Source of the DNA: Branchiostoma lanceolatum
Lineage: Eukaryota; Chordata; Leptocardii; Amphioxiformes; Branchiostomatidae
DNA length: 64,000 nucleotides
Assembly: GCF_035083965.1 (NCBI RefSeq)
Contig: NC_089738.1
Location: forward strand, 18,254,734 to 18,318,733
Direction of reading: 5' to 3'
Below the pieces are notes generated by a model. It ran no database searches. It was not told the DNA's origin and saw only the letters and a list, made by a program, of their open reading frames with translations. The translations under genes and the position numbers were made by a program. Each line of letters opens with the position of its first letter. The first letter of the stretch is position 1. Positions 13,801 to 24,769 of the stretch are shown here, one piece after another.

Positions 13801-14013
13801 CTCTAGGCCCCTGTTATAGTGGCCCAGTGGCTATTGAAACGGAGATAGGAACCGCCCCTGTACCAAGAGTTGTGGGGATTCGATGTGTTTATAAACTTAT
13901 GATCATGTTAACATTTTGATTATTGCCCACCTCAGATCCCTGTCAAGCTGAAGAACACCTTGGGCAACCAGATAGAGGATGACGTCATCCTGAAGGTGGA
14001 AGCTCGTACTTGA
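4885..14013 (+). CDS. Cytochrome P450, CYP3 family-like (gene 1), 505 aa, 13 exons
   Basis: Heme-thiolate monooxygenase, by family membrane-bound on the ER and fed by NADPH-P450 reductase. Coding exons: 4885-4952, 6132-6225, 6528-6580, 7156-7252, 7597-7713, 8147-8235, 10293-10441, 10981-11117, 11454-11699, 11877-11965, 12338-12475, 12929-13091, 13936-14013. All junctions are GT-AG and keep frame, giving 505 aa, the usual CYP3 length. Seen: hydrophobic N-terminal anchor (residues 1-25), proline hinge [14 protein letters not shown]-helix [21 protein letters not shown]-helix AGYETT (313-318), K-helix ETLR (370-373), PEKFKPER, and heme loop [10 protein letters not shown] with Cys450. The start has a CACC-ATG context and matches the starts of genes 2 and 3. 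Exon 9 is one 246-nt exon where genes 2, 3 and 4 have two. Substrate cannot be told from sequence. Confidence 0.93.
7383..7540 (+). mobile_element. tRNA-derived SINE remnant
   Basis: Within intron 4 of gene 1. An A-box-like GTCCAGTGGTTAGCA is followed about 35 bp later by a B-box-like GAGTTCGAATCTC, then a body without coding sequence. The cloverleaf is not intact, so it is not called a tRNA gene. Confidence 0.45.
8385..8515 (-). mobile_element. tRNA-derived SINE, family A copy 1
   Basis: Read on the minus strand it begins GGCGTCGTGTGACGTAACGG, has a B box GGGCTCGAATCCC and ends the tRNA-like part with TGACGCC, which pairs with the 5' GGCGTC as an acceptor stem. A conserved body follows (GTGCCCTTGGCAAAGGCACT, then TACACGACTTTCC). 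Three more copies lie at 20515-20645, 21285-21417 and 44578-44712, all minus. Located in intron 6 of gene 1. Confidence 0.7.
8945..9020 (+). mobile_element. Degenerate tRNA-like sequence (SINE head or tRNA pseudogene)
   Basis: A-box-like TGGCCCATCTGGCAACGC, an anticodon-like arm with stem ACTTC/GAAGT, B-box-like GGGTTCGTGTCC, then a run of T at 9020-9029 that could act as a pol III stop. The loop lacks U33 and the T stem pairs poorly. It sits next to an AT-rich stretch (9030-9170) full of ATATTGATAT-type short palindromes. Confidence 0.35.
9030..10290 (+). other. Intron 6 of P450 gene 1, rest: no gene seen
   Basis: AT-rich palindromic segment to about 9170, then unique-looking intron sequence up to the exon 7 acceptor at 10292. 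Short reading frames occur but none has paired splice sites or recognisable protein. Confidence 0.4.
12560..12885. mobile_element. MITE-like element related to the one at 2300-2727
   Basis: Left end GTTCCAACGTAAAAATTGGACT with ACTTACCCAAATCTTCG; right end ACAAATTTGGGTAAAATCCA with TTTGTGTTGCAAAT, inversely repeated. The shared inner modules AAAGGAATGAGCAATTCACC and GTGACGTCA match the 2300-2727 element. Located in intron 11 of gene 1. Confidence 0.55.
13550..13793. mobile_element. Short TIR element (MITE)
   Basis: Left TTAGGCCCTGTCACACTTG and right CAAGTGTGACAGTGGCTTAA are inverted repeats (16 bp core). AACAGTAGACTAGGCC-type sequence stands on both flanks. Located in intron 12 of gene 1, which also holds a TAGCCTCCGTTGCAGACTCC fragment at 13177-13200 matching the end of the fold-back element at 51695. 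Confidence 0.5.
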
Positions 14014-14337
14014 GGTGACCAGAGTGGATCGAATGCTGCGTACCTAAAGCCCCCCTCACACTTAGAAACTGCCGCTATAACCAAAATGTTTTAGCAGCAC
14101 CTTTTACATTCGTTAGCAAACGCATTCCACAAGAATATCGTGTAGTCAGATATGCTTAGTATACAAATGTATAACATTTATTCTGGGCCTCGTTCTTATA
14201 ATAAGCCCATGCCACTAGTGCACAGATTTTTAGTACGTGCCATATTGTCTACGCACATGGCCATAGTAAGTGCCATAGCTTCTGATGTTCTGTTTGTTTT
14301 GAATTGTGTGTATTGTGTATTATTAAGTAAAAACGTG

Positions 14338-14343
14338 AATAAA
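14338..14343 (+). terminator. Polyadenylation signal candidate, P450 gene 1
   Basis: AATAAA about 325 bp after the stop codon, followed by GT-rich sequence. Confidence 0.45.
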
Positions 14344-14529
14344 AGGACTGTATGTCTTTGCTATTAATATTCCATTCCTCTCTTGTATTTACCTTCAGAT
14401 AATGAGATACTATCAAAGAACACTTAGACCAATAATCAGCGTTTCCGTCCTATCAATACCATTGTACATTCGTTAGCAAACGCACTGCATATAAATATAT
14501 ATATATATTGGTACGTACCAGAAGTAGCC

Positions 14530-14920
14530 AGACACTTGCCCATATAAGGTACGTATCAGATATATGCTCATACATGTACAAGATACCTGTTAGACATGTG
14601 CCCATATAAGGCTTGCTTGTGTCAAGTCTAGGTTTCTCCGGTCTCGAGTTGCGATGGCTGCCCATATAAGGTTGTTTACTTATTATCTGTTTGCAAAGTG
14701 GCAATGGTTTTACTACAAACACTTACGTATTGTCAGTAAATGGAATCGGACATCCGCGGAAATGTTTTTAGGCCGCATGAAGGTGTGAGTCCGAGGATTT
14801 TCATACGTAATTATTAGATAATAGTAAAACCATTTCTAATGTTCCTAGATATCTAGATAAGATATCTACCATATATATGCCCATATAAGGTGCTTATCAG
14901 TTATGGACCCATATAAGGTA
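14530..14920 (+). promoter_or_regulatory. Array of five CArG-box matches upstream of P450 gene 2
   Basis: The exact 10-mer CCATATAAGG occurs at 14540-14549, 14602-14611, 14662-14671, 14881-14890 and 14909-14918. It fits CC(A/T)6GG, the SRF consensus, and is usually preceded by TG(T)GC. The array lies about 0.5-0.9 kb before the gene 2 ATG. A second array sits at the corresponding place before gene 3. Function is inference. Confidence 0.55.
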
Positions 14921-15266
14921 ATGTTAAGCCTTGAACACCAGTGACTTACAATTCTGCAGTCCGATGGTATAGGAGGAAAATGCCGTCATCAGTATGTATA
15001 GTCCATGACTCCATTTAATTTGCTTCATAGTAAGACATTTGCCTTGTGCCAGCATTTACGGTAAGCGACATCAACAAGTGAAGGTAAAAGAATAATCATA
15101 CTCATATCACTCCACGGTGATCACACACACACAATGCCTTTCGTACCTTTATAGAACAAAAACAAACAGAGGCTCTAAATAATTGCAACATTTCGCAACC
15201 AGCTTCGTTCGTCCGACCGGTCGAATTAAATGTTGAACCAGAAGTTTGCCACATCACTACACAACA

Positions 15267-15320
15267 TGACGTCACTGTTTACAAAGTGGCAAATAATTAA
15301 CCGCGCTGTGTGCATAAAGA
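15267..15320 (+). promoter_or_regulatory. Proximal promoter of P450 gene 2: CRE, forkhead-like, TATA-like
   Basis: TGACGTCA at 15267-15274, TGTTTACA at 15276-15283 and GCATAAAG near 15312, followed by AGCCAGGGTCGATCC. The gene 3 promoter has the same order with GTGTGCACATAAGG and GGGGTCGATC. ATG at 15436. Confidence 0.5.
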
Positions 15321-15435
15321 GCCAGGGTCGATCCCGACTAGCTGCATTTCAAGCAACAAGCGGTCTCTGCAACACGCCAGCTTTCCGAGCCCTTCCAGAC
15401 GACAGTTCCGCTGATCTGCGTGAAGACTAGCCGCC

Positions 15436-17594
15436 ATGTTGGAGCTGCTGCCTGTCTCTCCCACCTGGATGCTGGTAGGGCTGTTGGCGGTGCTGGCTTA
15501 TCTGTGAGTAGTCGCTTAACGCCGTAGATAAGTCTCGGCGATGGTCTAAAAATGTCGCCGGATTTCACATTCATCTTTCGTCACAGTTGCTGGCTATGTA
15601 TAGAACATACTGTAAATGCAAAAATAGTCGCGGTGGTTTTATGTTATTTCAAAGCGAATTTACAACCTGCCGCAAAACTTTTTGCCCGCCTATGACTGTA
15701 GCGCTACTATTGGTCCAAACGTGAACTTAAAACCACTACGAACATTCTATTTTCTCTCTAACGCCAAATAAAAACCACGCGAACTTGAATGCATTTACAG
15801 TGACACGATAGCCTAACTTAACAATGAGATTCAAAAGATCACGGGCTGAACAAACAATCTACAGTGGGAAAAGGAGCAATTGTGAATGTAATCTATTGGG
15901 AATGGTCTTAGACCTTACTCTTTTTGCATGCATATATGGCATTGTTCACAAACTTTTTGCTAGTAGATCTGTGATCATTCGTTAAGCCCCCGTCACACAT
16001 TACCTTCCATGGCCTCCCGAAATTCCCCAGACCATGGTCCAGGGAGTTGTTGGTTTTTGCTTAAGCCCCCCTCTCACTGTACCCGCGGCATGCTGGCGGC
16101 GTCGCTGCGTCCTAATCTGTGTCCTAAAGTATGACCAAAAAGTGTCCTAAAGTATGACCAAAAAGCCAACAAAACACACAAAGCTTAAAATATTACTTTT
16201 TTTTTCGATGAAATTGAGTGCTTTGTAAATTCGATCGGCCGCAGTGACGCCGCCAGCGTGCCGCGGGTCCAGTGAGAGGGCCGGGGGGCTTTACCGCTTA
16301 CTGGTCCCTTGACCGGGGTGGTCGTGGGGGCGCTCTGCAGCTGAGCACACTGCTTCCCTCCATTTTTGTTTAAACAAAGGACACTTGTTGATTGTAATCT
16401 ACTGGCTGTCTAAACTATGTTTCTGACTTGTTCGTCGTTAAGGATTGCCGTGGACTAAAACTGCCCAGACCTCGGTCGGGAAGTCACGGGTTGGGGGCGA
16501 GGTCAGGGGAAGGTCCCGGCTGTGTGACAGGGCTCAGTTTACTTACATCAAGGAGGTATATAAAACCTCCTTGCTTACATTCAGCATTATACCTTGAAAG
16601 AACCACATAGGCAGAGGTTGACCAGAATACATAAATGTCTTGATTGTGTGCCACGTATGTTCTTTGACACCTTTAGGTTTTTGGTGTGGCCTTATTCCAC
16701 CTGGAAGAGACTGGGCATACCTGGCCCCAAACCCTTACCGCTGTTTGGGAACTTCCTGTCATACGGAACGGTGAGTAGCTTTCATTCAGAATTCCTGGTG
16801 GAATCTTCGACTCTCCTTGGCGTTCCCTTAATACAGCTGTGTTCAGGAATGCAACCCCTAGCTGTTAACATGCAAAACCTAACTCAGGGTTGGCCTCCAT
16901 ACACGGAGCAACTTGATGACCCTTTGCACACTTTTGACGCCCCCGGTTACTCGGGGTCACATCACACTGAATAAACATCGGGACACAAATAAGTGAGGCG
17001 CATTAGGGTTTTTGCTATTTCTGATTATGAGTCACAACCAGGAGTGAAATATCTATGAAAGTGTTTCTTTATTTGTTTATTTGTTTATATATTCAACCAG
17101 GGGGAGGGGGGCTACGGCGTTTTTCAATGTGCCCTGGGGGCAATCCTCGTAGGCGAAGGGAAATACGCCGTTGAATAGGCAGCGTGCTTACAAATGGACG
17201 CGGGGAATTACCATAAGAAATTAATTCCGAACAATGTAGAAGCGTTCGTCTTTCCCCGGCAACCCACAGCAATATCAGTGACATTTCCTACAGCTAGTTG
17301 CTATTGGCTGTAAAAGTTGGCTATAGATCCTCTAGTAAACTGTTTCCAAAGTTGTTTTTTTTCTTGGGGTTCCGGATATCAATATTTTCTTCATCATTTA
17401 CTGAATGCTACTGCTTTTTGTTGCTTTTCAAAGGGCGCGGGTCAGTTTGACCAGGAGTGCTACAGGAAATTCAACAAAGTCTGGGGGTAAGTTCACTTTG
17501 CCATAATTTCACTTTATCGTAAACTACGATATTCTTCGACTGCAAATGATTAACACTGAATTATAACCAAAAACGACACGCCTGGCACATCATC

Positions 17595-17685
<91 letters not shown>

Positions 17686-20600
17686 TCTCAATGACAATGA
17701 TGATAATGGTGATAATGATAATGACACTGAAAATCCCTCTGATGCATATGCATACCGGCAATGTCAGAACTGCACATTTGTAGACGTAACAGCAGACAGA
17801 GTACCTAATCTATCCCCTCTAGTTGCAAAAGCTAACAAGTATCGTCTATCATATTTCAGGATTTTCGAAGGCCGCCAGCCGATCCTGCTTGTTGGAGACC
17901 TGGAGCTTGTGAAGGACATCACCGTGAAGGAGTCCAACATCTTCACCAACAGAAGGGTGCGTGACATGTGATATATTTACTCAACAAACAAGACTAACTT
18001 CAATACAGCAATCTATTCTTAGTATCCCTTACTCAAGGCAGGTGTTATGCTGCTAAAAGGAAAAGAAGTAGCATATTCCAAGTGATTTTTCTTATCTACA
18101 AAGCATGGCCATGGGATATTGCAGTATTTACATGTATAAATATTCGGTCTGTTTTGGTGAAAGTCTCCCAGATAAATCCTGTAGAATGAATAACATTTGC
18201 CCCTTCGCCTCATCAATTGCTTACCTAACGCTATACATACTAACTGAACCTTCAGAAACAGTCTAAGAATACGTCGATGAAGATTACACATTAGTAATAA
18301 GACACGCCAAATAGCAGTCACTCAAGTAACTGGGAACGATTTTGGAAACGTTCAGATTTTTCAAGTAGCATCCACTACTGTGATTGTGACTGTGATTAGT
18401 GTCTGAGAATACTTAACTTGACATTTCAAAAAGCAGCATAGGTCGTATTGAGGTCACCTGCTGGCGCCGAATGGCAACCGCCCATACCCTTGCGACAGTT
18501 CCACAAAGCGCAAGTGTGGAGCAAATATGTATCTTGTGTATTATTGGGTATTATGTGATTGTAAGCCCTGCAGCAGTTCGGCACTGGCTGCCATTGCACG
18601 GGTAATTTCGGACCAATAAACCATTTATTATCATTATTATTATCATTATACGTCAATGGTGTTAAGAACATGCCTGAAATTTGCCACTGACGTCATCATA
18701 TGACCTTGCAGATATTCGAGGGTCAGGGTGACCTTTTTGAACACGGACTGACCATCCTGAAAGATGCTGACTGGAAACGCGTCCGAAGCGCCATCTCGCC
18801 GACATTCAGCTCCGGGAAACTCAAGCAGGTATGTAAACCCAGAACAAGAAACCCAGAACAAGAAGATGAGGTCTGATATCATCTTTGTGAAAGACAGAAT
18901 GCTATCTCAACCAAGACAGAAATAGGAGTGGATAGTTGTATCAGCATTTCTCGAAAAATTGTCTTTGTTGCTTCTAATTATGGTTAGATAAATGATGTTA
19001 GCGATATGTTTCCAGGTCAGCAATGTCATTAGCATACAATGCTCAACCGCTATGGAAGTCCATTTGTAAATTATCTGTTTAATTTAAATCTTAAAACGTT
19101 TTCTACACTATAATTGTTGCAGTCTTCGTGATATGCGGAAATGATGTCATACAGAAACGGGGAATGCATTGAGAGATATTCTTTAGTTACATATAGACCA
19201 TGAAAAGAAAGTACGTTAGTTTTTTGGCGGCGTTTCAGGAACGCGCCAAACAGTATGTTATGTTGCTAGTTGACAAATATTCCAGGAATCCCACGAATGA
19301 CTTCGCGGAATCTGTGACATGTTCCACGCATGCGTAGTAACTATCTAGTTATGGTTTATAACACAGATGGCGTTAGTGGTTGAGAGGTGTGCGGACAACT
19401 TTGTGGGCAACCTTGACGAGAACGCGAAGCAAGGCGCCATGTTTGACCTGAAAGAGTGAGTATGGCATACTCGTACCTCGAATTGAGGAAAATATTGAAA
19501 ATCATTTATTGCATTTCGGGAACAATATTCCCGCACGAACATAACCTTCTTGGCAAATGAACGTTACTTTGTTATACGCTGAAAGAAACGAATTATATCA
19601 AACAGCTTCCGTTAATTCCCCTAGCTCTCACCATTTGAATAGCTTACAAAAATCCATATCACTACTAAAATCAACAAAGTTATGATACAAAACGTGGGTC
19701 TCTTCATTTTCCACTGCCTTCAAAAAAGAAGTCAAACCCAACCACAACCATAGTCAACCTTAGTTAACTTAGAACTTTCACAGTAGAATAGACAACTATT
19801 TTTGATTCCCATGTATTTCCATGTACTTGTTTGTCTGCAATTAATCTCGGGCATGAACTTGCAATAAAGTTATCTAAAGTTATCTATTTGTTATTCCACC
19901 CCAGGCTTTCCGGTGCCTTCACCATGGACGTGATTTCCGCGACAGCGTTCGGTGTAGATGTCGACTCTCTGCACAATCCCGACCATCCTTTCGTAGCAAA
20001 CGCTAAAAAGCTGTTCGACTTCAATTTCTTCAACCCTATTACAATCCTCATATGTGAGTATTGGAGGTCCACTGCAAAGGCACACATGTGCCTGCCATAG
20101 TCAATAGTATATATAATTTTTAGGCTTCATTAAAAACCATGACGTTGACAGACTTACCGTAAATGCATTTAGGTTCGCGTGGTTTTTATTCCGTGCTAAG
20201 GGGGGAAATGGAGTGTTTGCGGTGGGTTTAAGTCCGCGGCAGCGCTATAGTCACATATTGCTCCAATATTGGAAAAAAAGGAAACGGTTAAAAGCTCGCA
20301 GAAAACGGTCGCCCCGAAAACAGCGAACATGAAACCATCGCGAACATTTCTGCATTTACAGTAGTGTGTCTGGTTCCTATTGAATCCCTCGGCATTTGTT
20401 TGACAATTTGGCTTGGATTTGGATTTATTGGTTTTGCAACAGTACAATACACGTGGGACACAGGCAGCTATTGCTGATGTCGTGACCCACACACATAACG
20501 TACCCGATTTTTACACTTGGGTGGAGTGGGGAAAATCGTGTTAAGTGCTTTTTTCCCAAAGGCACAAGATCGGTGGCAGCAGGGGATTCGAACCCGGAAC

Positions 20601-23600
20601 CCCTTGGTTTTGAGTCGAAAATCCTGCCGGTACACCACAAGACCCCACAACGAACGAACTTTAAAATCATTGTTCTTTTTGTCCTCTTAGTTCTATTCCC
20701 TAAGTTGGCGAAGGTCGCTGAGAGCCTCGGATTCAGTGTGTTGTTCGACAGAAACGTGCTGAGCTTTTTCGGCGCGGCGGTCGACAACGTGATTGACATG
20801 AGAGACAGCAACGAAGATGAAGCCGTAAGACATATATTTTTACTTAACTATTGCTTTGTCTTGAAAGAGTAAAATCTAGTTCATAATCTACAAGAAAACC
20901 ATTTTTGTTATCACGACTGTTGATTTTAGTAAGTTCATGTTGTTCACAGTGGACTAGTACCATTTACTTCTTCGTAAATGGAACTGTAATAATTAGTTAT
21001 CAACATGAATGCAGTGCCACACTGTCCTTGTCTTTGTCCAAAATAAAGGAAATGGAAAAGTCATATCGCTCTCGTCAGTTGCTGCTCACACTGTTTACCA
21101 CTATTCAAACATTTCTTTTTTTAGAAACGGGTGGACTTCCTTCAGCTGATGCTCAAGGCTCACAATAAGGAACTGGACAAAGGAGGGCCAAGCGACATAG
21201 TCAAACATGGTCAGTGATCTCTAATATGTTGTTTTACGTCGTTTTTGGACAGAAAAAGACGTAAAGAGAACAATATACCCATTTTTACACATGGGTGGAT
21301 TGAGGAAAGTCGTGTAAAGTGCCTTTCCCATAAGGGCACAACATCGGTGGCGTAAGGGGATTCGAACCCGGGACCGCCGGGTTCTGTGCCGAACACCCTG
21401 CCGTTACGTCACACGATTGTAGCTCTAGTATGTTAAAAATATGCAGTTGTTTCTGCCGACAAACGCATCGTATTGAGCAATATGAACGGCTGGATAACAG
21501 AAGGGCGGTAACACAATTTCTGGGTGTATCCAATGTTGATCATCATCAATGTTCAATTGATTTGTAACATGCTAACTATAAAGACAACAACCGGTTGTTA
21601 CGAAGATATCGGAACGTTTGTCCCAACAAACGTACAGAAGTGCTATGGGGTAATGGAAAATGTCTTTATTAGTAATCATCATCATCACCATTCGCGAGCA
21701 TCAGGAGCTGATGCATGACGGCTACAGACATGCGTAGCTAGATCACGCCATGTTTGTCTACTTTCGGCGTAATCCCTCAAGGCAGTTATGGTGATCCCCA
21801 GCCCTTGGAGTTTATTGAAGATCTGGTCTTCCCATCTTCCCCTAGGACGACCTCTTTAGCTTGGGCGTTTCCATGTCGGGCGGTTCCGATGAAGTCAGTT
21901 TAATGACGTCCTGAGTAGGAACCGCCCTGGAGACGGCTATCACCGATACCTACCTGTCCATGTGTGTTTCACCTCTTAGGTGTTTCTAAGAAGGAGATCA
22001 AGGGCAACGCCGTGCTGTTCTGGGTTGCCGGGTACGAGACTACGGCCAACACGATCTCCCTGACAGCCTACAACCTGGCCTTGAACCAGGAGGCGCAGGA
22101 TAAGGTCATCCAGGAGGTGGACGCCATCGTGGAGAAGAGGGTAAGTCGATTCTAAGGTAGAGATGTCAATTGCCTCATGATGACAAACAGACAGAAATAT
22201 ACAAATTCGTCACTACCTGGTATTTTCTTATAACCAGAATCATTCATATCAACGTAATCTAGTCTATATTCATTGTGATTTGGGGGCATAAGTGAAAAAA
22301 TGAATTTTCAAAAGTTTCAAAATGGCCGATTAAAGATGGCGTATCCCCAGGGATAGCTAAATACACATGACGTCATTCTATGACGTCATTTTGACGTTAA
22401 CGTATTTACCATTTGGGTATTCGGCAACTGTTTAGGGCTCTAAAAGTACTCGCTTTCGTACTACAGGGGAAGCTGGACTACGAGGCTGTGAACGAGATGC
22501 ACTTCCTGGAGATGTGCGTGAACGAGACCCTGAGGATGTTCCCTGCTGCTCAGAGGTGCAATGAGTTCATGTTGTCTCCTATTTCCTTTTTTGTTTGTTT
22601 ATTTGTCTCTCTGGGTTTTTTTTGGTGTGCGTGTGTGTGTTAGTTTCACATCAAGAAGAGTAGGGGCCACCCGATGGGCATGGCCAAATTTGGGACATAA
22701 TTTACAGGTCAGTGTACAGGTGTCGTTTCCGTCATTAGATGACCACTGTTATTCCTCTCTGGCCATCTTCAGGTTTGATCGTGTCTGTAAGGAAGACGCT
22801 GAGGTAAAGGGGCTGCACATTCCGGCGGGAACCATCGTCAACGTGCCCGTCTACGCCATACACTACGACGAAGACATCTGGCCAGAACCAGAGAAGTTCA
22901 AGCCTGAGAGGTACGGAATAACAAAGTTCATCTATTCACAACCTAGTACCTATCTTGATCTTGATCTTGATATGATACTGGGCAACACCCCTCTTGTTGG
23001 GGTAAAGCGCCCAGGGGAGTGCGCTGCGCTTTTATTGTCCTCTGACGTGCAGGAGCACCACCTCCTTGAATTTGGGAGGGTCAGCTATCTCCATGACCGT
23101 CTGTCACCTCCAGGGCAATACTGACTGGCACTTTTTCACGCTGCAGCTAGATGTCGCTGCTGCAGTGTAAAGAATGAGGTCCCAAACATTTAGTACATAC
23201 AGACACCAGACAACATTCATTTACTCCTTGTTTAATTAATTGACGGTCACATCATTGCCGGCTATTGTAACGCCTTGGTTGTGGACAATGGAACTTTGTT
23301 ATAGGCATTTACCAACGTGATGAAGTTATTCACTTTTGAGGGGTACGGGATCAAAAGGACCCCTAATGGTTTCCGGGCACGCACAGTGTGCTCTTTTGAC
23401 GTCTTACAATGAGAGGACCTGCTAAGATCAATTGATACCAGTCGACATAAGGGCTATGTTTTAACCTTTAGATCCGTACAAAGATGTTCATATTTAGCTG
23501 ACAAAGCTGTTGTTTTCACAGGTTCACGAAAGAGGAAAAGGAGGCACGTGACCCGTACGCCTACCTGCCGTTCGGCGCCGGCCCCAGGAACTGTGTGGGC

Positions 23601-24469
23601 ATGCGCCTCGCTTTGATGGAGGTTAAGTTTGCCCTGGCCCAAGCTCTGCAGAAGGTCCGCTTCGTCACCGGCGACAAGACTGTGGTGAGCAGATATCAGA
23701 AACTGCCCTTTTTTTTAAAGAAGATTTTACTATTTTTTAAATGGATTTTTTTCTAAGTCTTGGCAAAGGAAAGAGCCAGTACAAAACCCCCATACTGGCA
23801 CTGTCCTTTCGTTAATCTATTGCATTTTCAACTGCAGTATTATCTCATTATCATCATCATCATTGATAGCTGTAAACAACACTAAGTCTCACAGTTAGAT
23901 TTGCAAAGGTTAGATGTGACGGGTCGTCAAGTGTAATATAACCAGCTACTGCCACGCCGCGTGCCTGCGAAGCTGATGTGTTACGACGAAGGGCGGTTCA
24001 CTGACGAACGAGCACTATGATAATGGTTTTATTCGATTCAAACAATCTAACAGCGAAACACCACATGGCAGCCACAGGCTGAATTGCGTGGGTTTTCGTT
24101 AGAATAGACAATAGTATCAAAATATCAAGATGACTTACATACCAATTACTGACATTTGACTAGTTAAAATAGCTTCAATGAAAGCCTATGTTACTTACAC
24201 GGTATATAGAACATTTCAAATTTGACAAACAGGAGTATTGCGTATTGACGAAAGTACGACTTCAAAGAATGGGCTGGAATTAACAATATACCAGATGTTG
24301 TTCAACAACCGTATCATATATGGAACTGCACTTGCAACATAAGCTCGTAGATACATAAATCAACATCTTACCGTTCTGTTTATCACTTCAGATACCCGTC
24401 CGAATCAAGAACACCCTTGGGAACCAGATTGAGGGAGGATTGTGGCTGAAGGTGGAGACCCGTACTTAG
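15436..24469 (+). CDS. Cytochrome P450, CYP3 family-like (gene 2), 504 aa, 14 exons
   Basis: Microsomal monooxygenase by family. Coding exons: 15436-15503, 16677-16770, 17434-17486, 17860-17956, 18712-18828, 19367-19455, 19905-20053, 20691-20824, 21125-21209, 21980-22140, 22467-22555, 22773-22910, 23522-23684, 24392-24469. All junctions are GT-AG and exon lengths match gene 1 codon for codon except exon 8 (one codon shorter) and the extra intron after 21209. Motifs: N-terminal anchor ([20 protein letters not shown]), [39 protein letters not shown] (312-317), ETLR (369-372), [18 protein letters not shown] with Cys449. GCCGCC-ATG start context. Most similar to gene 3, with which it shares promoter modules and intron 2 sequence. 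An intact, probably active paralogue; substrate unknown. Confidence 0.93.
15608..15801. mobile_element. TIR element family B, copy 1
   Basis: Begins TACTGTAAATGCAAAAATAG with GTCGCGGTGGTTTTATG and ends with the complement, GAATGCATTTACAGT. Related copies at 20155-20363 and 33488-33700 are also intronic. The family has ~25-bp inverted ends and a GCGGTGG/CCACCGC theme. Located in intron 1 of gene 2. Confidence 0.65.
16061..16293. mobile_element. MITE with 40-bp inverted ends and TTA target duplication
   Basis: Left AGCCCCCCTCTCACTGTACC then CGCGGCATGCTGGCGGCGTC; right GACGCCGCCAGCGTGCCGCG then GGTCCAGTGAGAGGGCC and GGGGGGCT. TTA flanks both ends. Located in intron 1 of gene 2; a partial CCATGGCCTCCCGAAATTCC repeat lies just before it, as also at 11160 and 27120. 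Confidence 0.7.
17598..17690. repeat. (CT)n microsatellite
   Basis: About 45 uninterrupted CT units in intron 3 of gene 2. The same intron of gene 3 has an interrupted CT tract at 28085-28230, so the tract predates the duplication of these genes. Confidence 0.9.
18425..18645 (+). mobile_element. Short interspersed repeat with (ATT)n tail, copy 1
   Basis: Contains GTCACCTGCTGGCGCCGAAT, CAAGTGTGGAGCAAATATGT, AGTTCGGCACTGGCTGCCAT and TGGACCAATAAACCATTTAT followed by ATT repeats. An inverted copy occupies 44345-44565 in gene 4. Located in intron 4 of gene 2. Confidence 0.65.
20155..20363. mobile_element. TIR element family B, copy 2
   Basis: Starts TACCGTAAATGCATTTAGGT and ends GAACATTTCTGCATTTACAG. 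Located in intron 7 of gene 2, just left of SINE copy 2. Confidence 0.65.
20515..20645 (-). mobile_element. tRNA-derived SINE, family A copy 2
   Basis: Same modules as 8385-8515, with B-box complement GGGATTCGAACCC and a GGTGGAGTGGGG end. The right edge is only about 45 bp from the exon 8 acceptor of gene 2 at 20690. Confidence 0.65.
21285..21417 (-). mobile_element. tRNA-derived SINE, family A copy 3
   Basis: The best-preserved copy: B-box complement GGATTCGAACCCGGGACC, then GTTACGTCACACGA. The 3' body CATTTTTACACATGGGTGGA lies to its left. Located in intron 9 of gene 2. Confidence 0.7.
21660..21890 (-). mobile_element. LINE reverse-transcriptase C-terminal remnant
   Basis: On the minus strand the sequence reads a fragment [20 protein letters not shown] and shortly after a TWRDLA segment, ending in an ATGATG-type tail. 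This is the usual C-terminal stretch of non-LTR retrotransposon polymerases. Broken and without its upstream domains. Located in intron 9 of gene 2. Confidence 0.6.
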
Positions 24470-24749
24470 GAGGATGTCTACAGTGCGCCAGATGTCTAGA
24501 GTGCACCAGATGTCTGCAATGCACCAGATGTCTGGATTGTGGTTGCCCACTATCATGGCTGTAACTCTTTGACATTACCTCCATATTATGATGCACCATT
24601 GACCACAAATTTCATTCATCAAATTTTACCCACTAATAGGCTTTTGTATATTTGGAAGTTTGTAGACAGCACGTTATACTCACGTTCATGCCAGATGTGA
24701 GCAAAACAGTTTTTAGTTCCGTTTATAAAGGTTAGACATCCAGATAAAC

Positions 24750-24755
24750 AATAAA
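24750..24755 (+). terminator. Polyadenylation signal candidate, P450 gene 2
   Basis: AATAAA about 280 bp after the TAG at 24467-24469. Confidence 0.4.
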
Positions 24756-24769
24756 TAGATAAAGATCAT

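Noticed and set aside
22561-23124. 187-codon frame in gene 2
   Set aside because: It is exon 12 (22773-22910) with flanking intron sequence.
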